NCBI RefSeq assembly: GCF_030818895.1
Contig: NZ_JAUTBA010000001.1
Span: forward strand, 4,526,001-4,590,000
Direction: 5' to 3'
Length of the DNA: 64,000 nucleotides
Source: Sphingobacterium zeae
GTDB lineage: Bacteria > Bacteroidota > Bacteroidia > Sphingobacteriales > Sphingobacteriaceae
Positions 25,208 through 33,606 of the stretch are shown here, piece by piece. The notes under the pieces are model-generated. The model did no database searches, was not told where the DNA came from, and was given only the letters and a program-made list of their open reading frames with translations. The translations under genes and the position numbers were made by a program. Numbering within the stretch: the first letter of the stretch is position 1; each line of letters opens with the position of its first letter.

Positions 25208-28200
25208 CTTCTTGTAATTTATTTAACATTTCACCAAGCATGCCTCTCACTATATAGAAAGACAAATTGTCCGATACGATATCTGTGGCTGAAACTTGCT
25301 TTGTACGCTGCGCTAAACCTGCTTCTAAGAATTCTATTGCGACCTTCTTGTCTAACAGGATGCTTTCGAATTTCCGTTTAAGATCATAATCGATACCGAA
25401 ATCATTTTTATAATTAATTCCCGGTAGCTGAAAGAATAAAGACACAAATTCTGAATATGCTTGATATACACTTTCATTGAACTGGCTTCCCAAATCCTCA
25501 TAGGTCAATCGATTATCATTCGAAATTATAGTTTGCTCTTTGTCTCCTAGATAGCTCCTAAACTTTTCATCCAAACTATTGATAGAAAGTTCTGCAAGCA
25601 CCTCTTCTCCTTCTTCGAGAACATTTATTGCTCCTTTAGAAGTAAGTTCTTTGGGACTATCTGGGACGAGTACTTTCACTCTCATTTTTTCAGAAGAATC
25701 TTGCAATCCGTATACTGCATTAATAATTGCCGTCGCATAGATCACGATGCTTTCTTTTGAACTTGATTTATCAATAATAGACAGGAACTTCGATCCTGTA
25801 CCCGAAAAAGTCAAGTAGCTAGGCGCAGATATGCCTGCAATTTTCATAGCAGTAACACTGTTATAAATTATTGACGCAAGATAAAACAGGAATACAGCTC
25901 GTTCATTGGCATGCATCGCCAAGAAAGCATTGAAGCTTTTATTATTTACATTTTGCAGCTCTTTCTTTTTATCGAGAGAAAAATAATAAGCGATGATATC
26001 ATCAATCTTTCCACTCTGTTCAATTGTCTCCCCTATTTCTTTCAAATTATGATAGCTATTGACATTTGATAATCCCGTAAAAAACTTCGACCCAAGTCTA
26101 TAAAACCCATTGGATCTTAGATCAGTAGTATAGCCTCCAGAATAAAGGTAATTAGCCCCAAATAGGACGGATGAAATAGTAATAACTTTACGATTCTGAT
26201 AAACAACGCTATCAATAGTTCCTCCTCCTATATCTAACGATAGGATGGTATTTGAAGTTCCCAAAATCTTACCTGTACTTGCGATGGAATAGAATGGAGC
26301 AATAGATTCCGAAAGCTTAATGCACTCTATCCCTGGACCAAAATGCTGTTCGGCAAGCTCCTCCATTAAGCCAGCCATCAAATTGATTTTATACTGTCCG
26401 TAACTTAATGGATATGTCCAGGTAAATCTGGTTTTAGAGATATCTCCCCGCTCTACGAGTACCTTGGTTTTACACATGATGATAAGTTGTTCCAAAAAAG
26501 AACGCATTCTAGCTTCACCTTCTATATCCTCAATTCCATTTACCCATTTTAAATTAGTGATAGCCTTTACATTATTGAGGCTCGGCATACTAGTTTTTTC
26601 ATAAGTAAAACCGATGTTATAATCCAGAATTGTCTGGAAATTGGTCGGATCAAAATTATTATAGTCTAATATTACGGTGCGTATCGGAAAATTGTAATTC
26701 GACTCGCTCGAAATATTTTCAACAATGAATTCAATATCCTTGTGATTTTGGATCTCATGTAAACTACTAATGCTGGTGTCAAGTTTATTAAAAGATGTTG
26801 CGAAACCATTCTTATCTGATGGGAGATTTAAAGGCGAAGGAGCACTATTATTAACTGAATACTCTACGTGTGTATTCGATGTTCCAAAGTCAATTGCAAA
26901 GGTGTACGCACCTCCTGTATGACGTTCGTTCCGCCATAGCGGTATGAGATAATTAGCATTATCACTATCTTCTTCTTTGAAAGAAATGGCATTAAAGTCC
27001 TCTTTAAATCTGAAATAGTAGGTATTATAAAATGATCCATTACGGCTATCACGCTTTGCTTTCATACTTCGAAAATCAGCCTGTCTCCCATCAAAAGCAA
27101 GTTGAAAGGAATGACTATAATCATTCACCCCCCCATCAACTACCTGCATGTAGTAATTGGGATTGACATTTGCTTTTTGAATTGGAAATAGCTGAAAATA
27201 CTTAGCACAAGGTATAATCTTGCCTTTTTGAGGATTTATATCCGTAGTTTCATATTTTTTCTCCAGTTCGACCACATGGCGGCCTCCGTCAATCGGTATT
27301 CGCAGCTTTACATTGACTGAACTCTTCTTTTTAATAATCTCAATTATTTTTTTCCCGGAGAAGCTACGCTTGATCAGATCCTCCTCGCTGAAATAAGTAA
27401 AAAATGTCTTCTTTAAGGGAAGAAGATAGCCAATACCTTGCTGATCGGACTCATTTGTGAAATTTCCATCAAAAAAAGCGTCTTTATTAATCTCATAAGG
27501 TGTTTCATAAATATCCTGTTCCAAAAAATCATCTACAGTCAAATAAGGGTATTTCACATCTTTTCCGGGAAGGATTCGTACATCCAACATGTCGTCTGCT
27601 GGAGGAGGAACCTTGGTGTTGACATCCCATTTGATGCCCTGGTACAAATAATCCAGCATCCCTAAATTCCCGTTGGTCGCGAGTACCATGGGAGGAAGTC
27701 CCGACACTGTTTTAGAAGCATGGATTAAAAATTGTGATTCTCGACCGATACGCTCCTGAATGTTTTTTACACTTTTGGTCCGAAACGGTACATTAAATAC
27801 TTCAACTACATAATCATTTCCATCAATCGTCGTCTTATTTTCCAAAAATTGAACATCCAGCGCATTTATTGCAGCCATAAAAGTCTTATCCTGTTCCATC
27901 TTCTCCTTGACATTGCGTTTGACGTAATCATAAAACGTTGGCATATATCTGCTCAACGACGGATTTTCTTTGAAAAAAGCCATCAAATAGAAAATAAAAT
28001 CTTCATCTCTATTTTTGAGTGACGCCGGTTCGGTGAATAGTTTACGGTCATGCAAAGTGACCTGCGCAAACCCCAGATCATTGGCAGATGTGAACACCAT
28101 TGTCTTAGGGGATGTCGCGCCGATAATCTTATGATTGAAGTAAAAAATATAGATTCGATGCAGCTGATCAAAATTGAATGCTTCATCATCTTGCTTAAGA

Positions 28201-28595
28201 AATAAATCCAAAGTACGGCCAAGCAATTGGTGACGGGAATAGCTAGAATCAGTCAATTTAGCCAAATCACGCTGTTTGTCCCACACCTTGATTGTCAACT
28301 CTCCGTTGATGGAATCCTTATTATAAAGCAGCTCAAGCAAATCAAGGCAGTCGCTGACCAATTTATGGTTATTCGTATAGCCATCAAGCCTATTATTTGC
28401 ATCGTTAAAGTAACGAAAAGCAGTATTAAATAAATCTAGACGAGCAAACGGCGAAGGTATCGAAGTAGGCAATATCGAACTTTGATCTCCATCGGGACTA
28501 ATGATCTTTTCGATAATAACACTGCTGTAGTCGGTGCTGCGAGATTGCCAATGCGTCATTGGCGTATCGTCAAAAAGTCTAAAAACTTTTGCCAT
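25194..28595 (-). CDS. Very large actin/Hsp70-superfamily ATPase (1133 aa)
   Basis: The C-terminal half has all three nucleotide-binding motifs of the actin/Hsp70 fold: phosphate-1 DFGTSNT at 569-575, phosphate-2 DIGGGT at 788-793 and adenosine motif SGTGSK at 931-936. The first 560 residues form a distinct domain with no recognised family. Size and architecture recall SrfB-type giant actin-like proteins. It lies between the tubulin-like gene (5 bp gap) and a coiled-coil membrane gene (14 bp overlap). It probably assembles or switches conformation with ATP, coupled to the membrane stator encoded downstream. Confidence 0.85.
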   Translation of the reverse strand: MAKVFRLFDDTPMTHWQSRSTDYSSVIIEKIISPDGDQSSILPTSIPSPFARLDLFNTAFRYFNDANNRLDGYTNNHKLVSDCLDLLELLYNKDSINGELTIKVWDKQRDLAKLTDSSYSRHQLLGRTLDLFLKQDDEAFNFDQLHRIYIFYFNHKIIGATSPKTMVFTSANDLGFAQVTLHDRKLFTEPASLKNRDEDFIFYLMAFFKENPSLSRYMPTFYDYVKRNVKEKMEQDKTFMAAINALDVQFLENKTTIDGNDYVVEVFNVPFRTKSVKNIQERIGRESQFLIHASKTVSGLPPMVLATNGNLGMLDYLYQGIKWDVNTKVPPPADDMLDVRILPGKDVKYPYLTVDDFLEQDIYETPYEINKDAFFDGNFTNESDQQGIGYLLPLKKTFFTYFSEEDLIKRSFSGKKIIEIIKKKSSVNVKLRIPIDGGRHVVELEKKYETTDINPQKGKIIPCAKYFQLFPIQKANVNPNYYMQVVDGGVNDYSHSFQLAFDGRQADFRSMKAKRDSRNGSFYNTYYFRFKEDFNAISFKEEDSDNANYLIPLWRNERHTGGAYTFAIDFGTSNTHVEYSVNNSAPSPLNLPSDKNGFATSFNKLDTSISSLHEIQNHKDIEFIVENISSESNYNFPIRTVILDYNNFDPTNFQTILDYNIGFTYEKTSMPSLNNVKAITNLKWVNGIEDIEGEARMRSFLEQLIIMCKTKVLVERGDISKTRFTWTYPLSYGQYKINLMAGLMEELAEQHFGPGIECIKLSESIAPFYSIASTGKILGTSNTILSLDIGGGTIDSVVYQNRKVITISSVLFGANYLYSGGYTTDLRSNGFYRLGSKFFTGLSNVNSYHNLKEIGETIEQSGKIDDIIAYYFSLDKKKELQNVNNKSFNAFLAMHANERAVFLFYLASIIYNSVTAMKIAGISAPSYLTFSGTGSKFLSIIDKSSSKESIVIYATAIINAVYGLQDSSEKMRVKVLVPDSPKELTSKGAINVLEEGEEVLAELSINSLDEKFRSYLGDKEQTIISNDNRLTYEDLGSQFNESVYQAYSEFVSLFFQLPGINYKNDFGIDYDLKRKFESILLDKKVAIEFLEAGLAQRTKQVSATDIVSDNLSFYIVRGMLGEMLNKLQEDENW

Positions 28596-28600
28596 GTTGA

Positions 28601-30115
28601 TTAGAATAAATATTTGGTTATGATTTCTGCCGTCGCATCATGCGATTGAACCATCAGTTTGTTTTCTACGGTCGGGTATTTTTTCTTACGATGTTCATTT
28701 AAAGCCGCAGTCATCAGATCATAGCTTTTCTCCTTGAATAATTTGAATATGCTACTCCGTTGGGCAAAACCAGAAACAAGCTGCATTAAATCTGCATTTT
28801 GAGGGGTAACTCCGATAATAGCGCCCTGATTGTCGATTAACTCGGCGATATTATAAGGTGAAAAGCTGATCTTATTGCGTTTCATCTCTCCAAGCCAGAT
28901 ACGGTATTGATCTAAGAAGTGCAACAACCTTCCATAAAATACCGAGCTCAAAAAGTTCTGGTCAATAACTGGTGCAGTCTCTTTGGCAAAAGGAGCAGTC
29001 AATTTATCTTTTAGTTCACTCTCCAGATAAAGAGAGAAAAATAGGAGCTGTGTCAAATTGAGCTGTATCTGATTTTGGGTCTCATGGGAAAGATCCTTAA
29101 ACGTGATCACCGGATTTGACGCCGAGAGATCGTTGACACCAAATTCTTTGTATTTAGGATTCTGAGCATTCCCCTCATGTGTGCTTAAAGAACCATCATT
29201 TGCAAAGTCTACGATCGCCAAAGCAGCAGCCAGCTCGACAAAATGACTATCATTTTTTTGTCCTGTACCACCGACAACATTTTTGTACACATTGTTATTA
29301 TCATCGGCGATATAATATAGGGCGTTGATATCTTTGCTCTCACTAATATTTTTGTGATAGTAGTGCAGCGCCGCTTTGGTCTTAGAATAAAACGTCGAAC
29401 TTTGAATGTTATCAGTATTGTCCCCATCCAGCTTAAAATAAGGCATAACCGTAATAGCACCAACGACCGCATTACGGAGATGATCATAATGCTTCCCATT
29501 GACCAGCCCATGGCGGATATTTTTTAATATCAAAGGGAATCCAGCGGCTCCCGTTCCCCCAAATATGGAAGAGATAATAAAAATTCGGTCGTTATTACTG
29601 AAACTATTTGCAAAGAGGTTGAACTCTTCCGATTCGGTAAATTTATTGAGCACAACAGATCCGATATTCGGATTGCCCTGAAAACCTACTTCTAAATCAA
29701 GATTCAAGTTGGATTCGGAGAAAAGCACATCAACGAGAGCTTGATTACTACCACCATCTTCCAATAAATTATAGTCGATAAAATCTTTGAACTTTCCGCC
29801 ATTAAGCCCTTCAATTCCCAAACGAAATTCATTACCTAATGCATTTGCACCCACAGCACCTATCACCTCGCCCAAAGATTCAATTTTATTCTTAAAAAAC
29901 ACCTTTTCATTATTAGGTGCTACAGCTTTATGAATACTCCGGTACTCATTGAGCAAATGTTCGGTTTTAGCGACATCAGCCGCAGAAGAATCTGGATCTA
30001 AGATGATCGGGACAAATTCGTATCCTGTTGAAACTCCAGAAGCCAATAACATGGTCAATGACTTGACTACACGGGACCCCGTCCCGCCAATAGCAAATAC
30101 GTATAATTTTGGCAT
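28601..30115 (-). CDS. Tubulin-like GTPase (Tubulin_2-type), 504 aa
   Basis: The N-terminus FAIGGTGSRVVKSL and the segment IISSIFGGTGAAGFPLIL (GGTGAAG at 186-192) match the glycine-rich nucleotide-binding loops of the tubulin/FtsZ superfamily (signature GGGTG[ST]G). Asp-rich strand VPIILDPDSS follows the first Gly loop. This is the divergent Tubulin_2 type, not FtsZ. A tubulin-like and an actin-like NTPase adjacent in one operon, separated by 5 bp, is unusual and suggests that they work in one machine. Confidence 0.82.
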   Translation of the reverse strand: MPKLYVFAIGGTGSRVVKSLTMLLASGVSTGYEFVPIILDPDSSAADVAKTEHLLNEYRSIHKAVAPNNEKVFFKNKIESLGEVIGAVGANALGNEFRLGIEGLNGGKFKDFIDYNLLEDGGSNQALVDVLFSESNLNLDLEVGFQGNPNIGSVVLNKFTESEEFNLFANSFSNNDRIFIISSIFGGTGAAGFPLILKNIRHGLVNGKHYDHLRNAVVGAITVMPYFKLDGDNTDNIQSSTFYSKTKAALHYYHKNISESKDINALYYIADDNNNVYKNVVGGTGQKNDSHFVELAAALAIVDFANDGSLSTHEGNAQNPKYKEFGVNDLSASNPVITFKDLSHETQNQIQLNLTQLLFFSLYLESELKDKLTAPFAKETAPVIDQNFLSSVFYGRLLHFLDQYRIWLGEMKRNKISFSPYNIAELIDNQGAIIGVTPQNADLMQLVSGFAQRSSIFKLFKEKSYDLMTAALNEHRKKKYPTVENKLMVQSHDATAEIITKYLF

Positions 30116-30117
30116 AA

Positions 30118-30510
30118 CTAAAATGGTGTCCTAGAAAGGTTTTTAGATAGTTTTCTGAAAAATAACGAGAGGATAAAGAATACGAATAAGGTAAGCACAA
30201 AACTTCCAATCGCTACCCCAAAATAGGCTTCACTGGAGAAAACAAGATTATCCCGCTCCATGATTGACTTAGAGTCATTATACAAGTATCCCGCACTTAC
30301 AAATGATGCGACCGTAAGGAGAATAAACCACAGTCCAATTTTAGCGAAACGAGGTCTATCCAATAAAAAATAAAAAACCAGTGAAAATACCGCCGCGCTT
30401 ATAATGGCTATAATGGCATACTTTTGATAGAGGAACCTATCAAACATTTCTAGTGAGAAGTCTGTCTCGTAATAAAACTTCTCATAAAATAGGGCAAATA
30501 AATCGTTCAT
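30118..30510 (-). CDS. Small four-helix membrane protein (130 aa), unknown family
   Basis: Hydrophobic segments at about 31-49, 57-75, 93-113 (AIIAIISAAVFSLVFYFLL, IGLWFILLTVASFVSAGYL, VAIGSFVLTLFVFFILSLFF). It is packed 2 bp from both neighbours, between the vWA-like lipoprotein and the tubulin-like gene. It is a likely membrane subunit of the same assembly. Confidence 0.7.
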   Translation of the reverse strand: MNDLFALFYEKFYYETDFSLEMFDRFLYQKYAIIAIISAAVFSLVFYFLLDRPRFAKIGLWFILLTVASFVSAGYLYNDSKSIMERDNLVFSSEAYFGVAIGSFVLTLFVFFILSLFFRKLSKNLSRTPF

Positions 30511-30512
30511 GA

Positions 30513-31979
30513 TTACTTAATTGCTAGGTTATACTTAATTTGAAATAATATATCTTGATTGTTGTTATGCGTTTTGTAAGCCTCAGTGACTCCGTGAATT
30601 AGATTACGTAATCCAAAAGTCTGTTGTGTGGTTTGTTTGATAGCTGAATCGTCCGTATTGGATGAGCGGTCCACCCAGGAGGGCATCGTATTTTTATAAG
30701 CAATAGTCAGTTCATCAGGGAATTCCTTTTGATTAACTTTTACTGTGATCAGGTGGGTGAATTTATTGTCTTTAATACGCTGCCAATCGTTTTGATGGAT
30801 TAAAGTAGGCTGGTTATTGAACGGGATTTCCTGAACGCTTACGAGTGTCGCTCCTGGGCTTAACACATAATTGCGATTTTCAAGGACGGACATTCTATCA
30901 GGGAAAGAACTCATATCTGCGGTAATGCTGTATTGAAATACACCATTCACAAATTGAATATCCTTGATATCCTTAGGCTCCTGAGAGCGATATACTGCTC
31001 GGCCAATTCTATTGGTACCTGATAAATACTGAGTGGAGGGCTCCGTGCCATGATTCCCTTTTAGGAAATAACTATTTTGATAACCTTTCATGTCAGCAAA
31101 TCGAACTTTGCTGAGAAGATTCTGAACGCTATTATCCGCTCCTATGATCCAGATATAATATGGTCGTTCGGCATGCTGTAATTTGGTCTTTTGATTATTA
31201 TAGTCGTAATATGTGCCATTAAAACCAGAAGTAAACTGAAGGATGCAGGTTGAAAGATCAGATTGTTTCAAACGTTGCATAAAGGCACTTTTGGTCATAT
31301 TTTCTTCTAAAATGAGGCCTTGCTGGGTAGAGCGTCCTTTTCCCAGGGAATAGATACAATCGGAAACAAAAATGGAAACCCCGTTATCCTTCGTCTCCGA
31401 TAATACCTTTTCAAAGCATTGATTTAATTCGGATACAAATTGATTTCCCACTTTAAAAGGAGCTTTACCGGGCTCAAGTGAGCTAAAGAATGTATTGACA
31501 TTAGAAACTTCCGCCGGATATATTTCTGAGTTGATAAAATTGAACTTAATGTTATTCTTATCATAATGATAATTTAGGCCTATCAGAATATCCGACAGTA
31601 CAGATTCGAAATTCGAAACACCACTAACATAACCATCCATACTTGCTGAATTCTCTAAATAAATAGCGAAAGTGGGTGTTGTTTTTACTTCTCCACATTG
31701 ATCAATATTTAGTTTAGCTTTATTCCCATTTTTGCGCATATAGTTTTGGATCGCTATTTTATCAGCTTGACCATTCTTGATTAATTTTTTAAAAGAGCGG
31801 TCTTCTTTATTCTGCTGAACATATATTGTTAATTGCTCCAAATCTTGGCAATCCAGCGTACCATTGGCACTCAGTTCTTCCAGCTTTTCAATCAATTTTG
31901 ATTTTGGGGTACAGCTGTAATAAAGGAGCCCCAATAAAAGAACCACCGAAGCCATTATTCCGTATTTGTTTATTTTCAT
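30513..31979 (-). CDS. Lipoprotein with divergent vWA-like domain (488 aa)
   Basis: A lipobox at LLYYSC makes it membrane-anchored. From about residue 105 the sequence reads TFAIYLENSASMDGYVSG, where NSASM sits in the place of the DxSxS metal-binding (MIDAS) motif of von Willebrand A domains, the first Asp being replaced. SIFVSDCIYSLGKG later fits the vWA Asp-containing strand. Such domains mediate metal-dependent protein contacts. It is the first gene of the seven-gene operon, about 30 nt from the predicted start site of operator 3. Confidence 0.75.
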   Translation of the reverse strand: MKINKYGIMASVVLLLGLLYYSCTPKSKLIEKLEELSANGTLDCQDLEQLTIYVQQNKEDRSFKKLIKNGQADKIAIQNYMRKNGNKAKLNIDQCGEVKTTPTFAIYLENSASMDGYVSGVSNFESVLSDILIGLNYHYDKNNIKFNFINSEIYPAEVSNVNTFFSSLEPGKAPFKVGNQFVSELNQCFEKVLSETKDNGVSIFVSDCIYSLGKGRSTQQGLILEENMTKSAFMQRLKQSDLSTCILQFTSGFNGTYYDYNNQKTKLQHAERPYYIWIIGADNSVQNLLSKVRFADMKGYQNSYFLKGNHGTEPSTQYLSGTNRIGRAVYRSQEPKDIKDIQFVNGVFQYSITADMSSFPDRMSVLENRNYVLSPGATLVSVQEIPFNNQPTLIHQNDWQRIKDNKFTHLITVKVNQKEFPDELTIAYKNTMPSWVDRSSNTDDSAIKQTTQQTFGLRNLIHGVTEAYKTHNNNQDILFQIKYNLAIK

Positions 31980-32016
31980 GTTAGATTAATTTTAAACGAT
32001 CAGTCTACGTTGACAG

Positions 32017-32061
32017 CAAATCTAGCGGATGATTATGGGCTAATTCTACGGTTTCCCGTAA
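32017..32061 (-). promoter_or_regulatory. Island operator site 3 and promoter of the seven-gene operon
   Basis: On the minus strand: TTACGG-GAAA-CCGTAG (32061-32046, one mismatch), 21 nt, then TAGATTTG (32024-32017), a perfect TAnnTTTG. The predicted start is about 30 nt before the 31979 ATG. The reverse orientation has no -7 box, so the site serves the operon, not the divergent gene. Confidence 0.85.
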
Positions 32062-32189
32062 AGACACCTCATGAGGTACATCAGATAAAAAAATCTATAA
32101 AACTTAAGGTAATCGAGATAAGAAGAAGAGAATTTCTTGAGAATTTTGATACCTTTAGAAAAATAAAAACCAACAATATATTCATCGGT

Positions 32190-32678
32190 ATGAGCGCAAA
32201 TGTTCCTATTGTTCGGCAAGTATCCCAGTCTGCTATACTAATCATCATCTTGGTATGGGCTGTTTTTATAGCATTTTTTACTATTCTATTCCAAAAACAT
32301 GGAATTTTCATAGGTGTGGTTTTATTTTCTGGGTTACTTATTTTGTTGCAACAGCTTATTCCCTCAAGCCATAACAAAGGAATGAAGGCTATCAAACAGA
32401 AGGATTTCAAAGCGGCTTTAGAACATTTTGAGCTGAGTCTTGATTTTTTTACTAGAAACGCATGGGTAGACAAGTATCGTGCAGTGACGATGTTGAGTGC
32501 CTCAAAAATGTGTTATCGGGAAATGGCACTTTGTAATATTGCATTCTGTTATGTGCAGGCCGGGCAAGCCGAAAAAGCAAAAGCGCTCTACGAAGAAATT
32601 CTGAAACAATATCCTGACAATGGGATCGCTTACTATGCACTAAACTCAATCAATACGTTTTCAAATCAGGCTGATTAA
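32190..32678 (+). CDS. Membrane-anchored TPR protein (162 aa)
   Basis: Two hydrophobic helices near the N-terminus (AILIIILVWAVFIAFFTILF, IFIGVVLFSGLLILLQQLI) followed by TPR-like helical pairs (KQKDFKAALEHFELSLDFF; AFCYVQAGQAEKAKALYEEIL). The frame opens earlier with a TTG at 32010, but that start would overlap the divergent promoter and adds 60 unremarkable residues. I prefer the ATG at 32190 (MSANVPIV). It is divergent from the seven-gene operon. Confidence 0.75.
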   Translation: MSANVPIVRQVSQSAILIIILVWAVFIAFFTILFQKHGIFIGVVLFSGLLILLQQLIPSSHNKGMKAIKQKDFKAALEHFELSLDFFTRNAWVDKYRAVTMLSASKMCYREMALCNIAFCYVQAGQAEKAKALYEEILKQYPDNGIAYYALNSINTFSNQAD

Positions 32679-32739
32679 AAAGAGTGAATTCAGCCGGGAC
32701 AATCATAAGTCCAGCTTTTATAAATAATAAAGAAACAGA

Positions 32740-32858
32740 TAAAGGCTATCCTACGATAGCCTTTTCTCATCATCTCATTGGTTAAAATATGGCACTAAAT
32801 ATCTTGAATGCATTAGATATCGTTTTCAGCAAATAATCCTACCTCGTTATTTATCTTG
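32740..32858 (-). ncRNA. Candidate small RNA driven by island operator site 4
   Basis: A full operator-promoter (32865-32909) points leftward into a stretch with no credible reading frame that ends at a 9-bp hairpin (32742-32763). A transcript of about 120 nt would result, complementary to nothing annotated except, if extended, the 3' end of the 32190 gene. The evidence is promoter plus terminator only. Confidence 0.45.
32742..32763. terminator. Hairpin between the TPR gene and the small-RNA candidate
   Basis: AAGGCTATC / GATAGCCTT arms with a CTAC loop; the plus strand continues TTCTC after a four-T run. It probably terminates the plus-strand TPR gene and the minus-strand small transcript. 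Confidence 0.75.
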
Positions 32859-32864
32859 CTTTCA

Positions 32865-32909
32865 CAAAGGTAGCACGATACCCCCAAGAGTCTTTACGGA
32901 AAACCGTAA
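32865..32909 (-). promoter_or_regulatory. Island operator site 4 with -7 box, between convergent genes
   Basis: A perfect palindrome TTACGG-AAAA-CCGTAA (32894-32909), then on the minus strand 21 nt and TACCTTTG (32872-32865). It sits downstream of the response-regulator stop, where no protein gene starts, hence the small-RNA proposal. Confidence 0.78.
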
Positions 32910-32926
32910 TCCAATATCGACGATTG

Positions 32927-33592
32927 TTATATAAAGCCCAATTCTTTACAGTACGCAACAAGCTGTTCGTTTTTAGTATATCCAAGTACATCCTTCATGA
33001 GGTTGAGCCGTTTCTCAATGCTACTCAGGCTCGACGGACGAATGTCTCGTTGCTGGAGATACTCGGGCATTTCCTTTTGGGATACACCTTCGTACAAGAG
33101 TTTAATGATATGCAGGTCAAACTGCGTAAACTCATGCGAATTCTGCTCCTGAATAAATTTTTTACTGTCGGGCGATTGGTACGTTCGATTCTGATCAACA
33201 GCTTGCAATGCCTCGCGCAGATGTTGGCCATCGCGGCGTGCTTTGCGAACAAGGCCATCGATCTCGTTGTTTTTGAACATATCATTGATCAGGGACGAGC
33301 GGTCCTTGGCCGTCAGGACAATAACCTTGATATCTGGCTGTACAAGTTTGACGGCTTTGATCAGAGAGAGTCCATCTTTTATCTCCTGCGGACTATCATC
33401 ATCTTCAAATTCGATATCCGTAATGAGTAGGTCATACGGTTCGCCATCGCGGATCGCATTTTTAATCCAGGTGAGTGCATGGTCGCAATAATAAACGTAT
33501 TTGGTATTGTGAATACCGAGGTCGTGCAGGGTTTTCTGCACAGAAATGTTGGCTATCTCGTGGTCTTCGGCAATGAGTACTTTCTTAAACAT
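32927..33592 (-). CDS. NarL/LuxR-type response regulator
   Basis: 221 aa: a receiver domain at 1-125 (acidic E9/D10, phospho-acceptor D59 in LLITDIEF, switch Thr in VIVLTAKD) and a C-terminal helix-turn-helix of the LuxR/NarL kind (FTQFDLHIIKLLYEGVSQKE ... LSSIEKRLNLMKDVLG). Such regulators bind palindromes as dimers. It lies 14 bp downstream of the TPR kinase gene and has its own internal operator-promoter. It is the best candidate for the protein that recognises TTACGG-N4-CCGTAA across the island. Confidence 0.92.
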   Translation of the reverse strand: MFKKVLIAEDHEIANISVQKTLHDLGIHNTKYVYYCDHALTWIKNAIRDGEPYDLLITDIEFEDDDSPQEIKDGLSLIKAVKLVQPDIKVIVLTAKDRSSLINDMFKNNEIDGLVRKARRDGQHLREALQAVDQNRTYQSPDSKKFIQEQNSHEFTQFDLHIIKLLYEGVSQKEMPEYLQQRDIRPSSLSSIEKRLNLMKDVLGYTKNEQLVAYCKELGFI

Positions 33593-33606
33593 ACATTATT
33601 GTCTTT

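Noticed and set aside
32010..32190. TTG-initiated N-terminal extension of the TPR protein
   Set aside because: It would overlap the promoter and operator of the divergent operon and adds no recognisable domain; the ATG at 32190 is preferred.
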